Origin: Nemertoderma westbladi
Taxonomy: Eukaryota; Xenacoelomorpha; Nemertodermatida; Nemertodermatidae
Assembly (NCBI GenBank): GCA_032718475.1
Contig: JAUCBJ010000434.1
Coordinates: 55,298-119,297, forward strand
Reading direction: 5' to 3'
DNA length: 64,000 nt
The translations under genes were made by a program, and so were the position numbers. The first letter of the stretch is position 1. Each line of letters starts with the position of its first letter. Of this stretch, positions 22,366-33,394 are shown piece by piece. Under the pieces are notes generated by a model. It ran no database searches and was not told where the DNA came from. It saw only the letters and a list, made by a program, of their open reading frames with translations.

Positions 22366-22720
22366 GTACAAAACAAAGATCAAAGACCAAATTAAGTAAC
22401 CTGCATAATATCTTGTAACATGTGTTAACTTTGGTTTATTGTTTTGGTTCCACAAACACGCCTCTTGTAACCTGTTCCTTTACTAACACGTTCCTTTAAA
22501 TATCAATGGGACCTAACGCTCTTATTTGTGACCTGTATAAGAAAAAGAAGTAAAGATGCCTAAGGTCCCAAAGAGCGTTTAGGTCCCATTGCCGTTTAAA
22601 GGAACCGGTTTAGTAAAGGAGCAGGTTACAGCGGCGTGTTGGGGGAATCAAAACAATAAACGTAAAGTTAACACATGTGTTTTTACAGGTCTTTAGTCTT
22701 TGATCTTTGTTTTGTACTAT
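22366..22720. repeat. foldback repeat with ~155-bp inverted arms
   Basis: The left arm runs from ACAAAACAAAGATCAAAGAC (22369) through TTATTGTTTTGG, GTAACCTGTTCCTTTACTAA and GGGACCTAACGCTCTT (~22523). The same words in the same order appear as reverse complement from ~22718 back to ~22570. The spacer is about 50 bp. Arms are similar but not identical. This is a MITE or foldback structure; no transposase is nearby. Confidence 0.8.
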
Positions 22721-23434
22721 TGTACTCACCCCTAAGGCCTAGGATTGATCAGAGGATTTGATGATTCAATTGTGGTAATTGTGATAATTACAGAATGAAT
22801 TATGATCAGGCTGGCTACACTGCGCTACATGCTGACGCATGTTATTTTTAAACATTTATAGGCTACTGTATCATGCAATCTACTAATTGTAATTTGTAAA
22901 TTATCGTACTACAGTAGCCTAACATGTGTCCCTTTCTTCAGATTTAGTTGAATTTGAGTTATTTAAAAATAAATTAAATTAAAAACTATAACCAAATAAT
23001 CTAAAAATATACTGTATAAACATTGACATACTGTATAACTGTATAATAAGGAATCTACTGTATTTCTATAGGCCTAGTTAGTTAGTTATGTACCAAATTC
23101 ATTTTTAAAGTGCATACAGTATACTCCGCAGTCGGCACTCGGCTATACATGTAATATGGTCATAATAATTAACTTTGACATTTCCTATATTGTTTTTGAT
23201 ATTGAAAATAATAAATTTGATATTGATATTACAACAATTAGTAAAACATTAATAATGGCATTTGGGTCGAATGGACTTGGAATGTGGGGCCAATCGGTTA
23301 ACTGTCAAAGTCGATTCGCCCCAAGGGCATATGCCCCTAAAATCTGCAGGGGCGAATAGACTTAGTGGGAATAGGTCGAGGGGCGAATCAAACCGTAGGC
23401 CTACCCCCCTTTCTTACATTTTATGATTTGGAGA

Positions 23435-23540
23435 ATCTTTTAGCTTTAGGCTCATTTAGCCAAGGAATGGCTGTTCACCACCATTGGTGATCTACCACTG
23501 TAAACCCTTCCAGTGTTACTTTATCCTATCCTAACACAGT
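23435..23540. repeat. single copy of the 62-bp repeat family seen at 31.5-31.8 kb
   Basis: GGAGAATCTTTTAG, CACCACCATTGGTGATCT and CAGTAAACCCTTCC-like words match the tandem array at 31520-31795. It includes the small hairpin CACCA-CCAT-TGGTG. It lies 150 bp upstream of the gene starting at 23697. Confidence 0.6.
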
Positions 23541-23696
23541 ACAGCAGTAATACAGTAATACATAGGTAACTACTGGTTACTGTTGACTGTTGGCTGACTA
23601 CAGCAGTACAGTACTACTGTATTAATGCAGTAGGCCCTTATGCAGTAATGCGCCTACTAACTACTAGCTGACTAGTTCTACAGTTTGGTTGAAGTG

Positions 23697-24626
23697 ATGA
23701 CTAATTCAGGCAGGGGTGATTTGGATTTACCTTCTCTGTCTGATATGTTTCGAGAAAAAGCTGCTTCTGATTCTACTGGTGGCACAACCACTGTTGGCGA
23801 CCTTCAATTCTCTCTGGATCAAATACTTCTGGAAACACAAGTTTCCACATCTCAAAATCGCCAATATCGGTCTACAGATGACGAGAACGTTCGTTCCAAT
23901 GCTGCTGGTGGTGCATCAGTTGAAGGTGTACCGGTATGCTCTCATAAAAAATATAATGCAGTTTCTTGCAATCATTTACTTCACAAAAATTTCGGACATT
24001 GTACAAATTCACCGATCTCTATTACTGGTACCTGTACTACTTCCAATCTACAATATGGACATGATGTGATCATAGATCTTTCGAATGCTATTACAAATAA
24101 ATACTCCAATAATAATATTTCATTAACGATACCGGAACTGGAGCCGAAAACAGTACATCAGACACACTCTGAAAAATATGGTAAACCTACGGAGAAATTA
24201 GTTTCTCTTTATAATAACAATAGTGAAACCCAGTCTAATATTCATGATTCTCAAACTAACTTTGTCGGTCAGGTTACAAACATGTTATCACCAATTATCG
24301 ATAGGCCTACGGCTGAACCGGCATTCCGAAATATTGCCAACCGTCTACCTATTAGTTTGGCCGAGCCGTCAGCATTCGCCAAGTCGTTTATTGTTGGGGA
24401 AACGGGATTCTCTGTAAATTATTCCTATTCTCAGTCGCAGAAATGGAAGCGTAGACGACTTAAGAGGTCTTACAACCCCTTTAGTTACCCCTTCCAATGT
24501 AAACAGTTGGGAATTGTTGCCGATAAATCGATCCGTTTAGATAAGGAAATTAAAACCTTCAATTTTTCAACCCCATCGCCGGATGACATTATTTTTAGTA
24601 AACAGAAATTCCAAACGAGAAAATGA
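23697..24626 (+). CDS. single-exon protein with HBS1L/SKI7-like C-terminal motif
   Basis: 309-residue frame from ATG 23697 to TGA 24626. It is largely polar and probably disordered, with no membrane segment and no GTPase motifs. Near the N-terminus it has LPSLSDMFREKA, and the last 25 residues contain FNFSTPSPDD. As I remember the family, HBS1L and its short SKI7-like isoform carry a short N-terminal SL-rich helix and an FxFxTPSPDD motif; the SKI7-like form bridges the cytoplasmic exosome and the SKI complex. If so, this would be a free-standing SKI7-like gene without the translational GTPase domain of HBS1. A basic stretch (KWKRRRLKR) precedes the motif. Codon content and length support a real gene; the family call rests on one motif plus a weaker one. 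An AATAAA lies at 25086-25091. Confidence 0.5.
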   Translation: MTNSGRGDLDLPSLSDMFREKAASDSTGGTTTVGDLQFSLDQILLETQVSTSQNRQYRSTDDENVRSNAAGGASVEGVPVCSHKKYNAVSCNHLLHKNFGHCTNSPISITGTCTTSNLQYGHDVIIDLSNAITNKYSNNNISLTIPELEPKTVHQTHSEKYGKPTEKLVSLYNNNSETQSNIHDSQTNFVGQVTNMLSPIIDRPTAEPAFRNIANRLPISLAEPSAFAKSFIVGETGFSVNYSYSQSQKWKRRRLKRSYNPFSYPFQCKQLGIVADKSIRLDKEIKTFNFSTPSPDDIIFSKQKFQTRK

Positions 24627-25922
24627 AGGTTTTGGTATTTATTTTTAATTAAAGTTTTGGTTTTAATTAAAGAAAATCGCTAATTATTTACCGGTACAGT
24701 AGATATTTATTAATATTGATTAGGTCTTCTGTATATAATTTATATATACGTAAATTTTTATTTTTTGATTATATAACAAAACAGACATCGCTTTACTACG
24801 TTACTGGTATGATTTGATTACGAATTTTTTTATATTTTTATATTTTCTGTCGTAAAATACAACTCAATGTGTGGGCCTGTGGGTGGGGTTTATCCTAGCT
24901 CGAGCTGGTGAATAATAACAAGGTATTCATTACATTATAACTTATCTGGTGGACAAATACGTAGTTAATATTATCGTATGTGTTTGACTTGACCATTATT
25001 ATATTGTTTTGTACATGGTGTACGTGGCTTTGGTGTATTCATTATATGGGCCTACTGTACTGTAATATTTATTTACTACATTTTAAATAAAAAATTTACT
25101 TAATGTTACCGTTTCTTTACGTTTTTTACATACATTTTACAGTCTTTTATGTTAGGCTAATCTATACAAAAAAGGTTTAAGGTCCATTTATAAAGCTAAC
25201 TACCGTCCTAGTCCCACTGTAGTTATTTTTTTTAGAAATATAAAAATAAATGAGAATATTAATAGTGTTGTATTTTTTATCGCTCAAATGAAAAGGGCTA
25301 ATATTTTGTTAAAAGTTATAATTATAAAGCTATAAAAATACTTACCGGTCTACTTGTTTATCAACTAATCTATGATGTACTGTATGTAGGCCTAGTGTTA
25401 CCAATGTGTAACGTACTATAATTTCATGACCCCAATAATTGCCATTTTGGTAACAATAGGTTTCCCATATTAACGAAATCCCGCCTCCTGTTTTCCTATT
25501 AATTTGCAACTAGTCACATATATTGACTTCGGGTTGTTATAAATTATATTACAAAGTTACAACTTTATATTATTAAAATTGATATAGTGTCACTACAGCA
25601 TCCTGCCTTGTGGATATGTGTGAATGTTATGTTTTAAGCAGTAAATGTAATATAGTGCAGGTAGTAGTGTAGTTTAAACGTTAGTATACAGTAAACAATG
25701 TATACCTTTACGATAATATTTAATAAACATAATTCTGGAACATTTTATTTATTCCATAAGTTGCGGTACAACAATGCAATATAATACACCATGAACCGTA
25801 ATATAGAGTCAGAGTCATTTTCTGTTGACACGGACCCCCCTACACCATACTTCTACACATCTTTATCATAATTGTTTGAAATTTGAAACACAACTAGTTC
25901 AACTCACCGTGGTTGTTACCAT

Positions 25923-26020
25923 TAGGGATGTCCCGGAATTCCGGCGGTATTTGCCCAATTCCGGTTCCGGCCCGAATGGGGTCAATTCCGGCCGGAATTT
26001 TACCGGAATTGCCAGGTACG
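25923..26020. mobile_element. possible hAT-type transposon end
   Basis: TTAGGGATGTCCCGGAATT is followed by ~80 bp dense in CCGGAATT words. A start TAGGGATG or CAGGGATG followed by a subterminal array of short motifs is common at hAT transposon ends. A second TAGGGATG followed by CCGG-rich sequence occurs at 41061. No transposase or partner terminus is seen, so this is tentative. Confidence 0.3.
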
Positions 26021-26246
26021 TAACTATTTTGATAGTTGCAATTAGTTTGTTAAATTATTATCAACATTTGTATATTTTTTAAACATTATTTCTAATAATT
26101 AGTTTAAGATACTTTTCAACACTTGTAAAAAAGTATAGAAATGAAGTTTTCTTCGGCCGTTAGAGCTAACATTTAAGGATGCAAGGCATAGATGCCCCTT
26201 GAGTATCCCCTTCAAGCTTCAAACAATTCGTGCTGAATCGAAAACT

Positions 26247-26322
26247 GCCTTGGCCAACATGCTGGGATCGAACCCACGACTTCCAGATAGATTGGAAATC
26301 AATGCAACCAGTACACCAAGGC
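26247..26322 (-). pseudogene. tRNA-like block (tRNA pseudogene or SINE head)
   Basis: On the minus strand 76 bases open with GCCTTGG and close with CCAAGGC, a perfect 7-bp acceptor-like stem. There is a 5-bp anticodon-like stem (TTCCA/TGGAA) with a 7-base loop, and GTGGGTTCGATCCCA, a good T-arm and Pol III B box. The D arm is poor and the T stem has a mismatch, so a functional tRNA is unlikely. Such sequences typically head tRNA-derived SINEs; no second copy is visible in the window. Confidence 0.5.
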
Positions 26323-27303
26323 GGAACCTAATTAACCTATCTAATGAGGGAAAATTCACAGCCACCCTGTTTAGTTTATTAAAGTGAATTCAGTCTTGAT
26401 GGGTATATGTAACACATTTCCAAAAACATTTCACCTGGTAAACAAACTAAAATGGTCCCACCATATGTTACAGTACACCACGAAATGCATCAATAGGCCC
26501 GTGGCTCACTGGTCAGAATGTCAAAATGAATGCCTCCTTGCTCCATTGGTAACACAAGTCATTTGATAAAAAATATAAGATGCGTCTCACATTTACTGCA
26601 TATTTAAACCCAAAGGAACCAATCACAGACCTCTTGCCGGATATAACACATGAGCCATGTGTCAAAAGATGGAACATGGGACATAATCACTTGCCACTCA
26701 TAGGTCGTAACTTACGATTTGCCAGTGGAGACGCCCCCATTGAAACCAATGTGTTCCATAATTTATTCTGACTAAGACTTTATAAGACTTACCAGTGGAG
26801 CACGGGCCTTAAATAGTGGTTTTTCCAACTTGCTTATTACAATTTGCTTATAAAATTGCGCTTTTAGATTGATTTTACATTATTTTACATTGAATTTAAA
26901 TTATTTTACACTGAATTTAAATTATTTTACATTGATTTTATATTATTTTTACTTTGAATTAATTATTAAATAATATGATAATATTATGATTTGTATTGTC
27001 CAACGTAACATATAGGATTGCCAGTAAAGATTTGCAGCTTATTTCCTTGGGGGTCCTTTATGTTACTTGTACTGTACTTGGTCACAAATACAGTATTACA
27101 CAATTACAATTACTACTCTAACCTAAAACTAATATAAAACGTTATTACAACACGTACAGGTCCTGCGAGTGGTCGTTAGTTCAGTTCTGCGTCGTAGGTG
27201 CTGCATACTATAGTAGTTTTGTTTCTATTTACAGCAAATCCATTTCTTAACCATAAATCTATTTATTCCCAGCAATAATTAAACTGTAACATGTACTTAC
27301 TTT

Positions 27304-27357
27304 GCATGGCCCCTGCGCAAGGATGACACGCAAAATCGTGAAGCGTTCACTCATTTT
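27304..27357 (+). ncRNA. U6 snRNA, 5'-truncated copy
   Basis: The 54 bases from GCATGGCCCCTGCGCAAGG through ATGACACGCAAAATCG and TGAAGCGTTCA to a T run match the 3' half of spliceosomal U6 snRNA, one of the most conserved animal RNAs. The match includes the segment next to the U2-pairing helices and internal stem-loop. The 5' half, including the ACAGAGA box, is absent, so it cannot function. One internal substitution is evident (AAAATCG for AAATTCG). It is directly followed by an unrelated GC-rich stretch. Confidence 0.8.
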
Positions 27358-27597
27358 TCTTTGTTTGAGGGGTGGGCAGAGGTCGTGGCGGCCAATAGGG
27401 CTTGACGATGGCGCAGGGATGTGGGCGGTGCGTTTAGAAGAGGGAGAATTCAGCGAGGCTCGAGAGGATCTCGCTGCCTGGAGAAGAATTACGAGGAGGT
27501 TGGAGTTGATAGTGGTGGAGCCGAAGATGAGGAGGGAGAGGAGGAATATTAGATGTACACTTTACAAACTCTATTCATTCAGCCGTCACTACTAGAA
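27358..27597 (+). other. GC-rich segment fused to the U6 fragment
   Basis: About 200 bp, clearly GC-richer than its flanks, carrying an open plus frame whose translation includes GMWAVRLEEGEFSEAREDL and AWRRI. This could be the C-terminal tail of a non-LTR retrotransposon polymerase, but I cannot assign it. Its abrupt junction with the U6 fragment is the notable point. Confidence 0.3.
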
Positions 27598-28536
27598 ATA
27601 TGCTCTTAAAATAAATAACACGTTCTAGAATTTTGTGTATTTATTAAATAGAATAAATGGCTTGTAGCGAACAATAATTCTTGCAATCTTTGAATGCCTA
27701 TTTCTCAGCCGTTTCTCAACAAAATTTCTTTGTTACTTTTTTTAAGTTAATATATCCAGATATCAGTATATTGTTTATTCAGTGTAAATTCAGTCAGTAC
27801 CAGTCAATTATTTTATTAAGATAAATTATTATTTCGTAATTTTGCACATAATTAAAAGTTTAATAAAATTACAAGCCAATTATTTTACTAAGTGTAATAC
27901 GTAATAATTCCATTGTTTTGCACACATTATGATAATATCTGAGGGATAATACTGTAGTTTGTCTTATCGAACTTTGTAATCTTATAGATTTAGTTAGGCC
28001 TATTACTGTATTATGTTATGTAGCAGTTTAGAGAGACTGTTTGACAGTTTGACAGTGATGGTGCAGTGCCGTTACTGTATAATAAATATTAATGTTTTAT
28101 CTCGCTGTCAATAAATAAATAGGCCTAAATAATAATAAATATATTTATCTGACTACCGGTTGACTGGTAGGCAGTAGGCCTACCTACCCGTACTACTGGT
28201 ACTGCAGTATACAGTATTATATAGCGATGCCTGTCCATTGCTGCATTGCCTGATTCCTGCATTGCAGCATTGAGTATAATCACTGCTGCACTGGTCTGCT
28301 GGTACTGGGTACCGGTACGCAAACCGATTAGAGCGAAATCCGCTAGCAGATCCGGTCCGGGGGGGGGATTCTTCGGGGGACTGAATCCGCTGTTACACCC
28401 TGCTGCCCTGACACCTGTACACCGGGCGTTCCGACTGTCCGAGGCAGATCGGCAACCCTGAAGTACCCCGACAGCCCGAGCCCGAAGGCATAGCAATACC
28501 GGTACCGGTATACCAGTATACGGTAGCGGGGTAAAG

Positions 28537-29112
28537 TCTGAAAGTAGCGTTAGGTCCAAATCGGTATACTTTAGGTCCTGTAGCGTTAGGTCCCGCAGCT
28601 TTAGGTCCCAGGTCCTGCTGGCGCGTTAGGTCCTGTCTGCCTGTGTAGCGTTAGGTTGTAGGTCTGTAGGTCCTGCTGCATTAAGTCATTCTGTCATTCA
28701 TGTACATAATATACATCACACATACATACATAGCATTACACATTCTGACATTAGGTCCTATCACCTAGGCCTATACCTTACTACAATAGCACTGTAGCAT
28801 ATATATATGACTGTTACTGTTGATTCTCTATTAATCTATTCCACAATATCCCTAACTCTCGTTTATTGTTTTGGTTCCTTTCAACTCGCCTCTGTAACCT
28901 GCTCCTTTACTAACCCTGTAACCTGCCTGGTATCAGGTATGTATTGCTGTATTGGAGGCAGACTGGACCTACTGGCCCACAATCTGACAATCAGACAATG
29001 GCACGGCCCTAACGCCAGAACGCTACCCTGACCTAACGCCACGGACCTAATGCTGTAATGCTACCAGGACCTAATGCCACGGACCTAACGCTACCAGCAC
29101 CAGGTGACCTAA
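28537..29112. repeat. foldback repeat with arms of GCGTTAGGTCC units
   Basis: The left arm (28537-28690) has at least five degenerate copies of GCGTTAGGTCCTG. The right arm (28990-29112) has the complementary GGACCTAACGC four or more times. The centre (28855-28930) carries TTATTGTTTTGGTTCC and GTAACCTGCTCCTTTACTAA, the same words as the 22.4-22.7 kb foldback, so both belong to one family. Confidence 0.7.
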
Positions 29113-29552
29113 AGAAGAGTATTCTGATTATTATTACTGTATAAGGCCTAGATTCTGAGATTATAGACCTGCTGTACTACTGACTACTGTACTAACAGAC
29201 TAAAAGTAATCTAATTCAAGGCATCTTGATCATCATCTTGACACTACCGCCAGACTGCAGTGCGCGGTCAGGCGGTAGGCGTACTGACCGACTTTACTAT
29301 TTGACCTAACCCTAATCCTCGCATTTAAATATCGTAATCACTGCACTGTAAGGCTTAGGGCAGTAGGGGCTTAGCAGCCTTCAGCCTAGGCCTACTACAG
29401 TACTAACGTAAAGCATAAATCTAGCTAGCTATCGTAAAGCTAGATCTGTAGATAAGTAGATTGCCAAAATTGAAGTAAATTGTTGATATTTTTATAGGCC
29501 CTTCCTTTGACCTGTTCACTGTTGACTGTTTGAAGTAAATGCTGAAATGTAA

Positions 29553-31196
29553 ATGATGAATAGAGACGGGGAATCTGCAGTCAGGCGCAGAGTTATTACC
29601 GGTATTGGGGAGGCCTCTGAGAAAGAAGATGCCCCCATTATCGATGACCCCACCGATGGTAATCACGTTAACAACATCACCGCCACCGGATTAGATAAAT
29701 TTCCGTTTAATGTGCTTAATTATTTACCGGAAAGTCAACTCTTCCTAATTATCTGCCTGTATAGAGTGTCGATTAATCTTAGTTTTGTTAACACATGGTT
29801 CGTACCTGATGAATACTGGCAGTCCTTGGAAGTTGCCCATTACCATGCATATGGCTATGGATATTTGACGTGGGAATGGAAATACAAGATCCGCAGTCAC
29901 TTACACCCCATGATTTTCCACGCCGTGTATAGTTTGCTGCAAGCTATGGGGTTAAACGACAGACAAGTCGTTCTTGAGGGACCTAGAATAGTTCAATGTT
30001 TCCTTTCATCGATTGGGGACTTATATGTTTATAAATTGAGCTACAAGTTGACTAGTAACAGAATTTTAGCCTATTATTCCTTATTATTTCATTTATCATC
30101 CTGGTTTATATTTTACACGGCGCCTCGCACTTTGGTGAACTGTATGGAAGCAACATTAACAACGATGGGGTTGTATTACTACCCCTGGAAGTCTCCAGAA
30201 GTTTCCCCAATTGTGTATCTATTGATTAGCGGCATGACTGTTCTAATGAGACCAACAGCAGCCATTGTTTGGACCCCGTTCCTAATTTGGCATGTATTCA
30301 GGGCGAAATTTTCACCTTTGCTAATAACTCGGCTTGTTGGATGCGGGATAGTTTGTTTATCATTTAATTTAATAGTAGATAGAAGTTATTATGGGGTGTG
30401 GGAGTTTCCAGCTTGGAACTTCCTAAAGTTTAACTTCCTGCAAAATCAGAGCGGGTTCTATGGTACCCACCCGTGGTACTGGTACATATCTCAGGGTCTC
30501 CCAACTGTTTTGGGACCTGATTTACTTTTATTTTTAATAGGTTTTTTTAACTGCGAAAAGAAGGGGTTACTCCCCTTACAATTTGCCATAGTGTGGACCG
30601 TGGGTGTGTACAGCATTCTTCCGCACAAGGAGTTTCGATTTCTTCTATGTATTCTACCCCAAGCAATGATTATGTGCGGTTCTGCTATTTACGACGTTAC
30701 ATTGATATGTTCTACATTTGGTAGAAAGGTTATTTTATCTGCTGTATTTATCGGGCTACTGACTGCCAAAATTGGCATGGCATATTATTTTGGAGTGGTC
30801 CATCAAGTAGGTGCCATCGGCGTTATGAAAGTTCTTCATGATTTAACGCCCACCAATTCTAGTGGCATTCTCTTCCTAATGCCTTGCCATTCAACCCCTT
30901 TTTATGCCCACATGCACAAAAACATTCCAATGCGTTTCCTTACGTGCGAGCCTTTCCTTGGTCAAACCAACTACACTGATGAGGCTGATGATTTCTATAA
31001 AGACCCCGCGGGCTGGTTGTTTGATAACTACCACCTGGACCGATATATGCCCCAACATGTTGTTATGTTTGATGTTTTAAAACCACGTATTGAAATCTTC
31101 TTAAAGACACACTGGTATAAATTGTGCGCAAAGATTTTTCATACTGATTTACCGGAGGGTCGTATTGGAAATTTTATACTTATATATTGTAGATAA
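29553..31196 (+). CDS. PIGB: GPI mannosyltransferase 3 (PIG-B), single exon
   Basis: Complete 547-residue GT22-family enzyme of the ER membrane. It adds the third mannose, by an alpha-1,2 bond, to the growing GPI anchor using dolichol-phosphate-mannose. ATG 29553 is followed by a second ATG; a polar ~60-residue N-terminus precedes the first membrane segment. Diagnostic PIG-B stretches are FVPDEYWQSLEVAH (from residue 83, with the acidic luminal-loop motif of this superfamily), LRSHLHP, RPTAAIVWTP, LKFNFLQN, HPWYWYISQGLP, SHKEFRF-like HKEFRF (358-363), MPCHSTPFYAH and C-terminal LPEGRIG (533-539). Multiple hydrophobic segments fit a polytopic protein. No frameshift or missing block is seen. 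PIG-B, not PIG-Z/SMP3, is indicated by the CHSTP and LPEGRIG blocks. Lack of introns is unusual for animal PIGB. Confidence 0.93.
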   Translation: MMNRDGESAVRRRVITGIGEASEKEDAPIIDDPTDGNHVNNITATGLDKFPFNVLNYLPESQLFLIICLYRVSINLSFVNTWFVPDEYWQSLEVAHYHAYGYGYLTWEWKYKIRSHLHPMIFHAVYSLLQAMGLNDRQVVLEGPRIVQCFLSSIGDLYVYKLSYKLTSNRILAYYSLLFHLSSWFIFYTAPRTLVNCMEATLTTMGLYYYPWKSPEVSPIVYLLISGMTVLMRPTAAIVWTPFLIWHVFRAKFSPLLITRLVGCGIVCLSFNLIVDRSYYGVWEFPAWNFLKFNFLQNQSGFYGTHPWYWYISQGLPTVLGPDLLLFLIGFFNCEKKGLLPLQFAIVWTVGVYSILPHKEFRFLLCILPQAMIMCGSAIYDVTLICSTFGRKVILSAVFIGLLTAKIGMAYYFGVVHQVGAIGVMKVLHDLTPTNSSGILFLMPCHSTPFYAHMHKNIPMRFLTCEPFLGQTNYTDEADDFYKDPAGWLFDNYHLDRYMPQHVVMFDVLKPRIEIFLKTHWYKLCAKIFHTDLPEGRIGNFILIYCR

Positions 31197-31263
31197 TCAA
31201 GCAATCTAAACAAACAATCTATATCATATGATATGTATCTACAAATATGAAAGAAAACTTTGC

Positions 31264-31269
31264 AATAAA
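31264..31269 (+). terminator. PIGB polyadenylation signal
   Basis: Canonical AATAAA 68 bp after the PIGB stop codon; the natural 3' end of that transcript. Confidence 0.6.
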
Positions 31270-31517
31270 ACACAGACAATCAATATTCATACATATTATT
31301 CACGTTTTTCAGTATACTGTATGTGGCTGGTCACGAGAAAAGGAACCTTATACCGCCAGAGGTAGATTTTGAGTTATTTGGCCTATTAGATGCACAATTT
31401 TCCTGAGATTTTAACAAAAAACGGTGTCTCCAAATCTATTTCTAATAAAAAGTTATAGACGAATTTACGTGAAGGTGAATCGGGTACCGGTAGTTCTTTT
31501 CAAAATAATTTTGTTTT

Positions 31518-31795
31518 TGAATGGGAGAATCTTTTAGGCTCGTTAAGCCAATGAATACCTGTCCGTCCACCACCATTGGTGATCTTCCACAGTAAACCCT
31601 TCCACTCTGTTTCCTAAAGGAATGCCTGTTCACCACCACGGGTGATCTTCCACAGTAAACCCTTCTACTGTTTCCTAAAGGAATGCCTGTTCACCACCAC
31701 GGGTGATCTTCCACAGTAAACCCTTCCACTCTGTTTCCCAAAGGAATACCTGTTCACCATCATGGGTGATCTACCACAGTAAACCCCTAACCCCT
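31518..31795. repeat. 62-bp minisatellite, about 4 copies
   Basis: Unit AAAGGAATGCCTGTTCACCA, CCACGGGTGATCTTCCACAG, TAAACCCTTCCACTCTGTTT, repeated from about 31550 to 31795, with one divergent copy elsewhere at 23435-23540. Each unit contains the small hairpin-forming CACCA...TGGTG in some copies. Confidence 0.8.
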
Positions 31796-31799
31796 TCAT

Positions 31800-33390
31800 A
31801 ATTATTTATTATATGGGAAAAAAGTAGAACTTTTTCACTATTCTCGAGGCATTTTATTTACCGAGCGTAAGCTAGGTTAATAAAGGGTCGAGAGAATATT
31901 GAAAAAAATGATCTACGTTTTTTTTCCACAAATGTTATTACAAATGAAATTGAACTGTTGTATTTAACTATATTGCTTCCATAGTTACTGCGATTAAAAT
32001 TATTGCACTCTTCAACTCTCGATGTTGCCACTCAATGTTACAATAATTTAGTGTTCTCGAATATTTATTACGTAACTAGAGAGCCTCTTAACTACCTGAA
32101 CCAATATTGGATATTGAGTTCCATTTTCTAACCGTATGTCGGTCTGTCTGATCAAAATTATTATAAAGCACCTGTCGGTTTGCCTGACGTAGTCTAAGAA
32201 AGCACTCCATATACTACTATAACTATAGCTACTATAACTTTTGTTACCGTGTTTTAATTCGGTAACTTAATTTCCCGAGTCAGTTCTAATATTTTGCAGA
32301 ATCTAGACTGCTATATGTATGTCTGTACATTTGTCTGTCTGTCGGTCAGTCTGTCGAAATGTAAGCAAGCACACAACCCAGCTAAAATTTTAGTTCTAAG
32401 GGTTTTCTTGTTCGGAGATTTCATTTCTGAAGTCAGTTTTTACATTTGACGACGTCGTGTCTGTCTTTGTGGATGTCGGTCTGTCAGTCAGTCTGTCAAA
32501 ATATTACTGACAGTCGGATAACCAAACATACAGTTTGGCTGTCATCAAACGAAAAAACTGTCATTGGAAATGAAATCACCATCCAGAAATACCCTAACAG
32601 AAAAATTGTTGTCTGAGTGAAAACTTGTGAATATTGTGAAAAATTGTGAAAACTAAAATATGAAAAGTATAAATAAGGCTTCACTTAATTTCTCGTGCTG
32701 CGCGAAGGCTTTCTTTCATCCTGCTAAATATTGTTAAAATCAATTTTGTTATGTTGCCAATTTGGTTTTGTTTGTTACTTTTTATTAGGTACAAAATTTG
32801 CACCAAAGATTGATTCGAAAAATACTACAAAGGAAAAGGGAAAAAAATCCATATTACTAAAAATGGCGGGAAGGTTTGAATTTTGAATTATTATAACCGA
32901 ACTTTAAAGCGATTTCACTCAAAACTATTTTTTGAACATATTCAAAAATGGGAAACACGTTTTCTGTTTTTCTGATCTGTTTTTTGTTGTTTTGGAATGC
33001 CCAGAAACTGTGCAATAAAATGAACGAACATAATTTTGAAAAAAAAAATTAGAAAGAAAGTTATGGTGACTTTTTCCCATTAGTAGGGTTTTCCCGTTAG
33101 TATAATTCTCATTAAAACAAAAAAAGAATTTTAAAAATCCATTGAGAACTAAATGAGAAATCGTGTTTCCACTGTTTCGTAATTTGTCATCATTAATTAT
33201 GTTAATTTATGCCTAATTAAGCTAATTACGTTAATTATTGTGGATTTTTTTTGTTAAGTTAATGACCCATCTTTTAGCTTTGAAATGGGACTATATTCAA
33301 GAAAAATCATTCATATCTTCAAAATTTACACGCTGAATACATAAACCCACCAAATCGTTGTAAAATGACTACACCCCCCCCCACCCCCCC
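31800..33390. other. non-coding interval; dispersed CTGTCTGTC-type repeat at 32140-32540
   Basis: No gene is supported. 32140-32540 holds GTCTGTCTGTCGGTCAGTCTG words and TTTCATTTCTGA with TTTTGTGGATG neighbours that recur at 37440-37700 and 41940-42840, so it is a copy of a dispersed repeat. A C-rich run lies at 33374-33391. Confidence 0.5.
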
Positions 33391-33394
33391 CTTA

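Larger units (their letters stand above)
20016..23696. other. non-coding interval with scattered repeats
   Basis: AT-rich, no gene that I can support. It holds a 25-base C run (20778-20802), a degenerate CCACCCACACCAAC-rich stretch (~21870-21995), a foldback repeat (22366-22720) and a GGGCATATGCCCC-type palindrome near 23320. Isolated copies of words from the foldback family (GTAACCTGCTCC, TTATTGTTTTGG) occur at ~21605-21665 and ~22060-22100. Confidence 0.6.
24627..29552. other. non-coding interval between the SKI7-like frame and PIGB
   Basis: AT-rich with no supported protein gene. It contains a possible hAT-type terminus (25923), a tRNA-like block (26247-26322), a truncated U6 copy joined to a GC-rich segment (27304-27597) and a foldback repeat (28537-29112). 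The 144-codon minus frame at 28125-28559 lies in GC-rich repeat-like sequence and looks spurious. Confidence 0.55.

Noticed and set aside
28125-28559. 144-codon minus-strand frame
   Set aside because: It lies in GC-rich, repeat-containing sequence next to a foldback repeat, and shows no motif or codon pattern of a gene.
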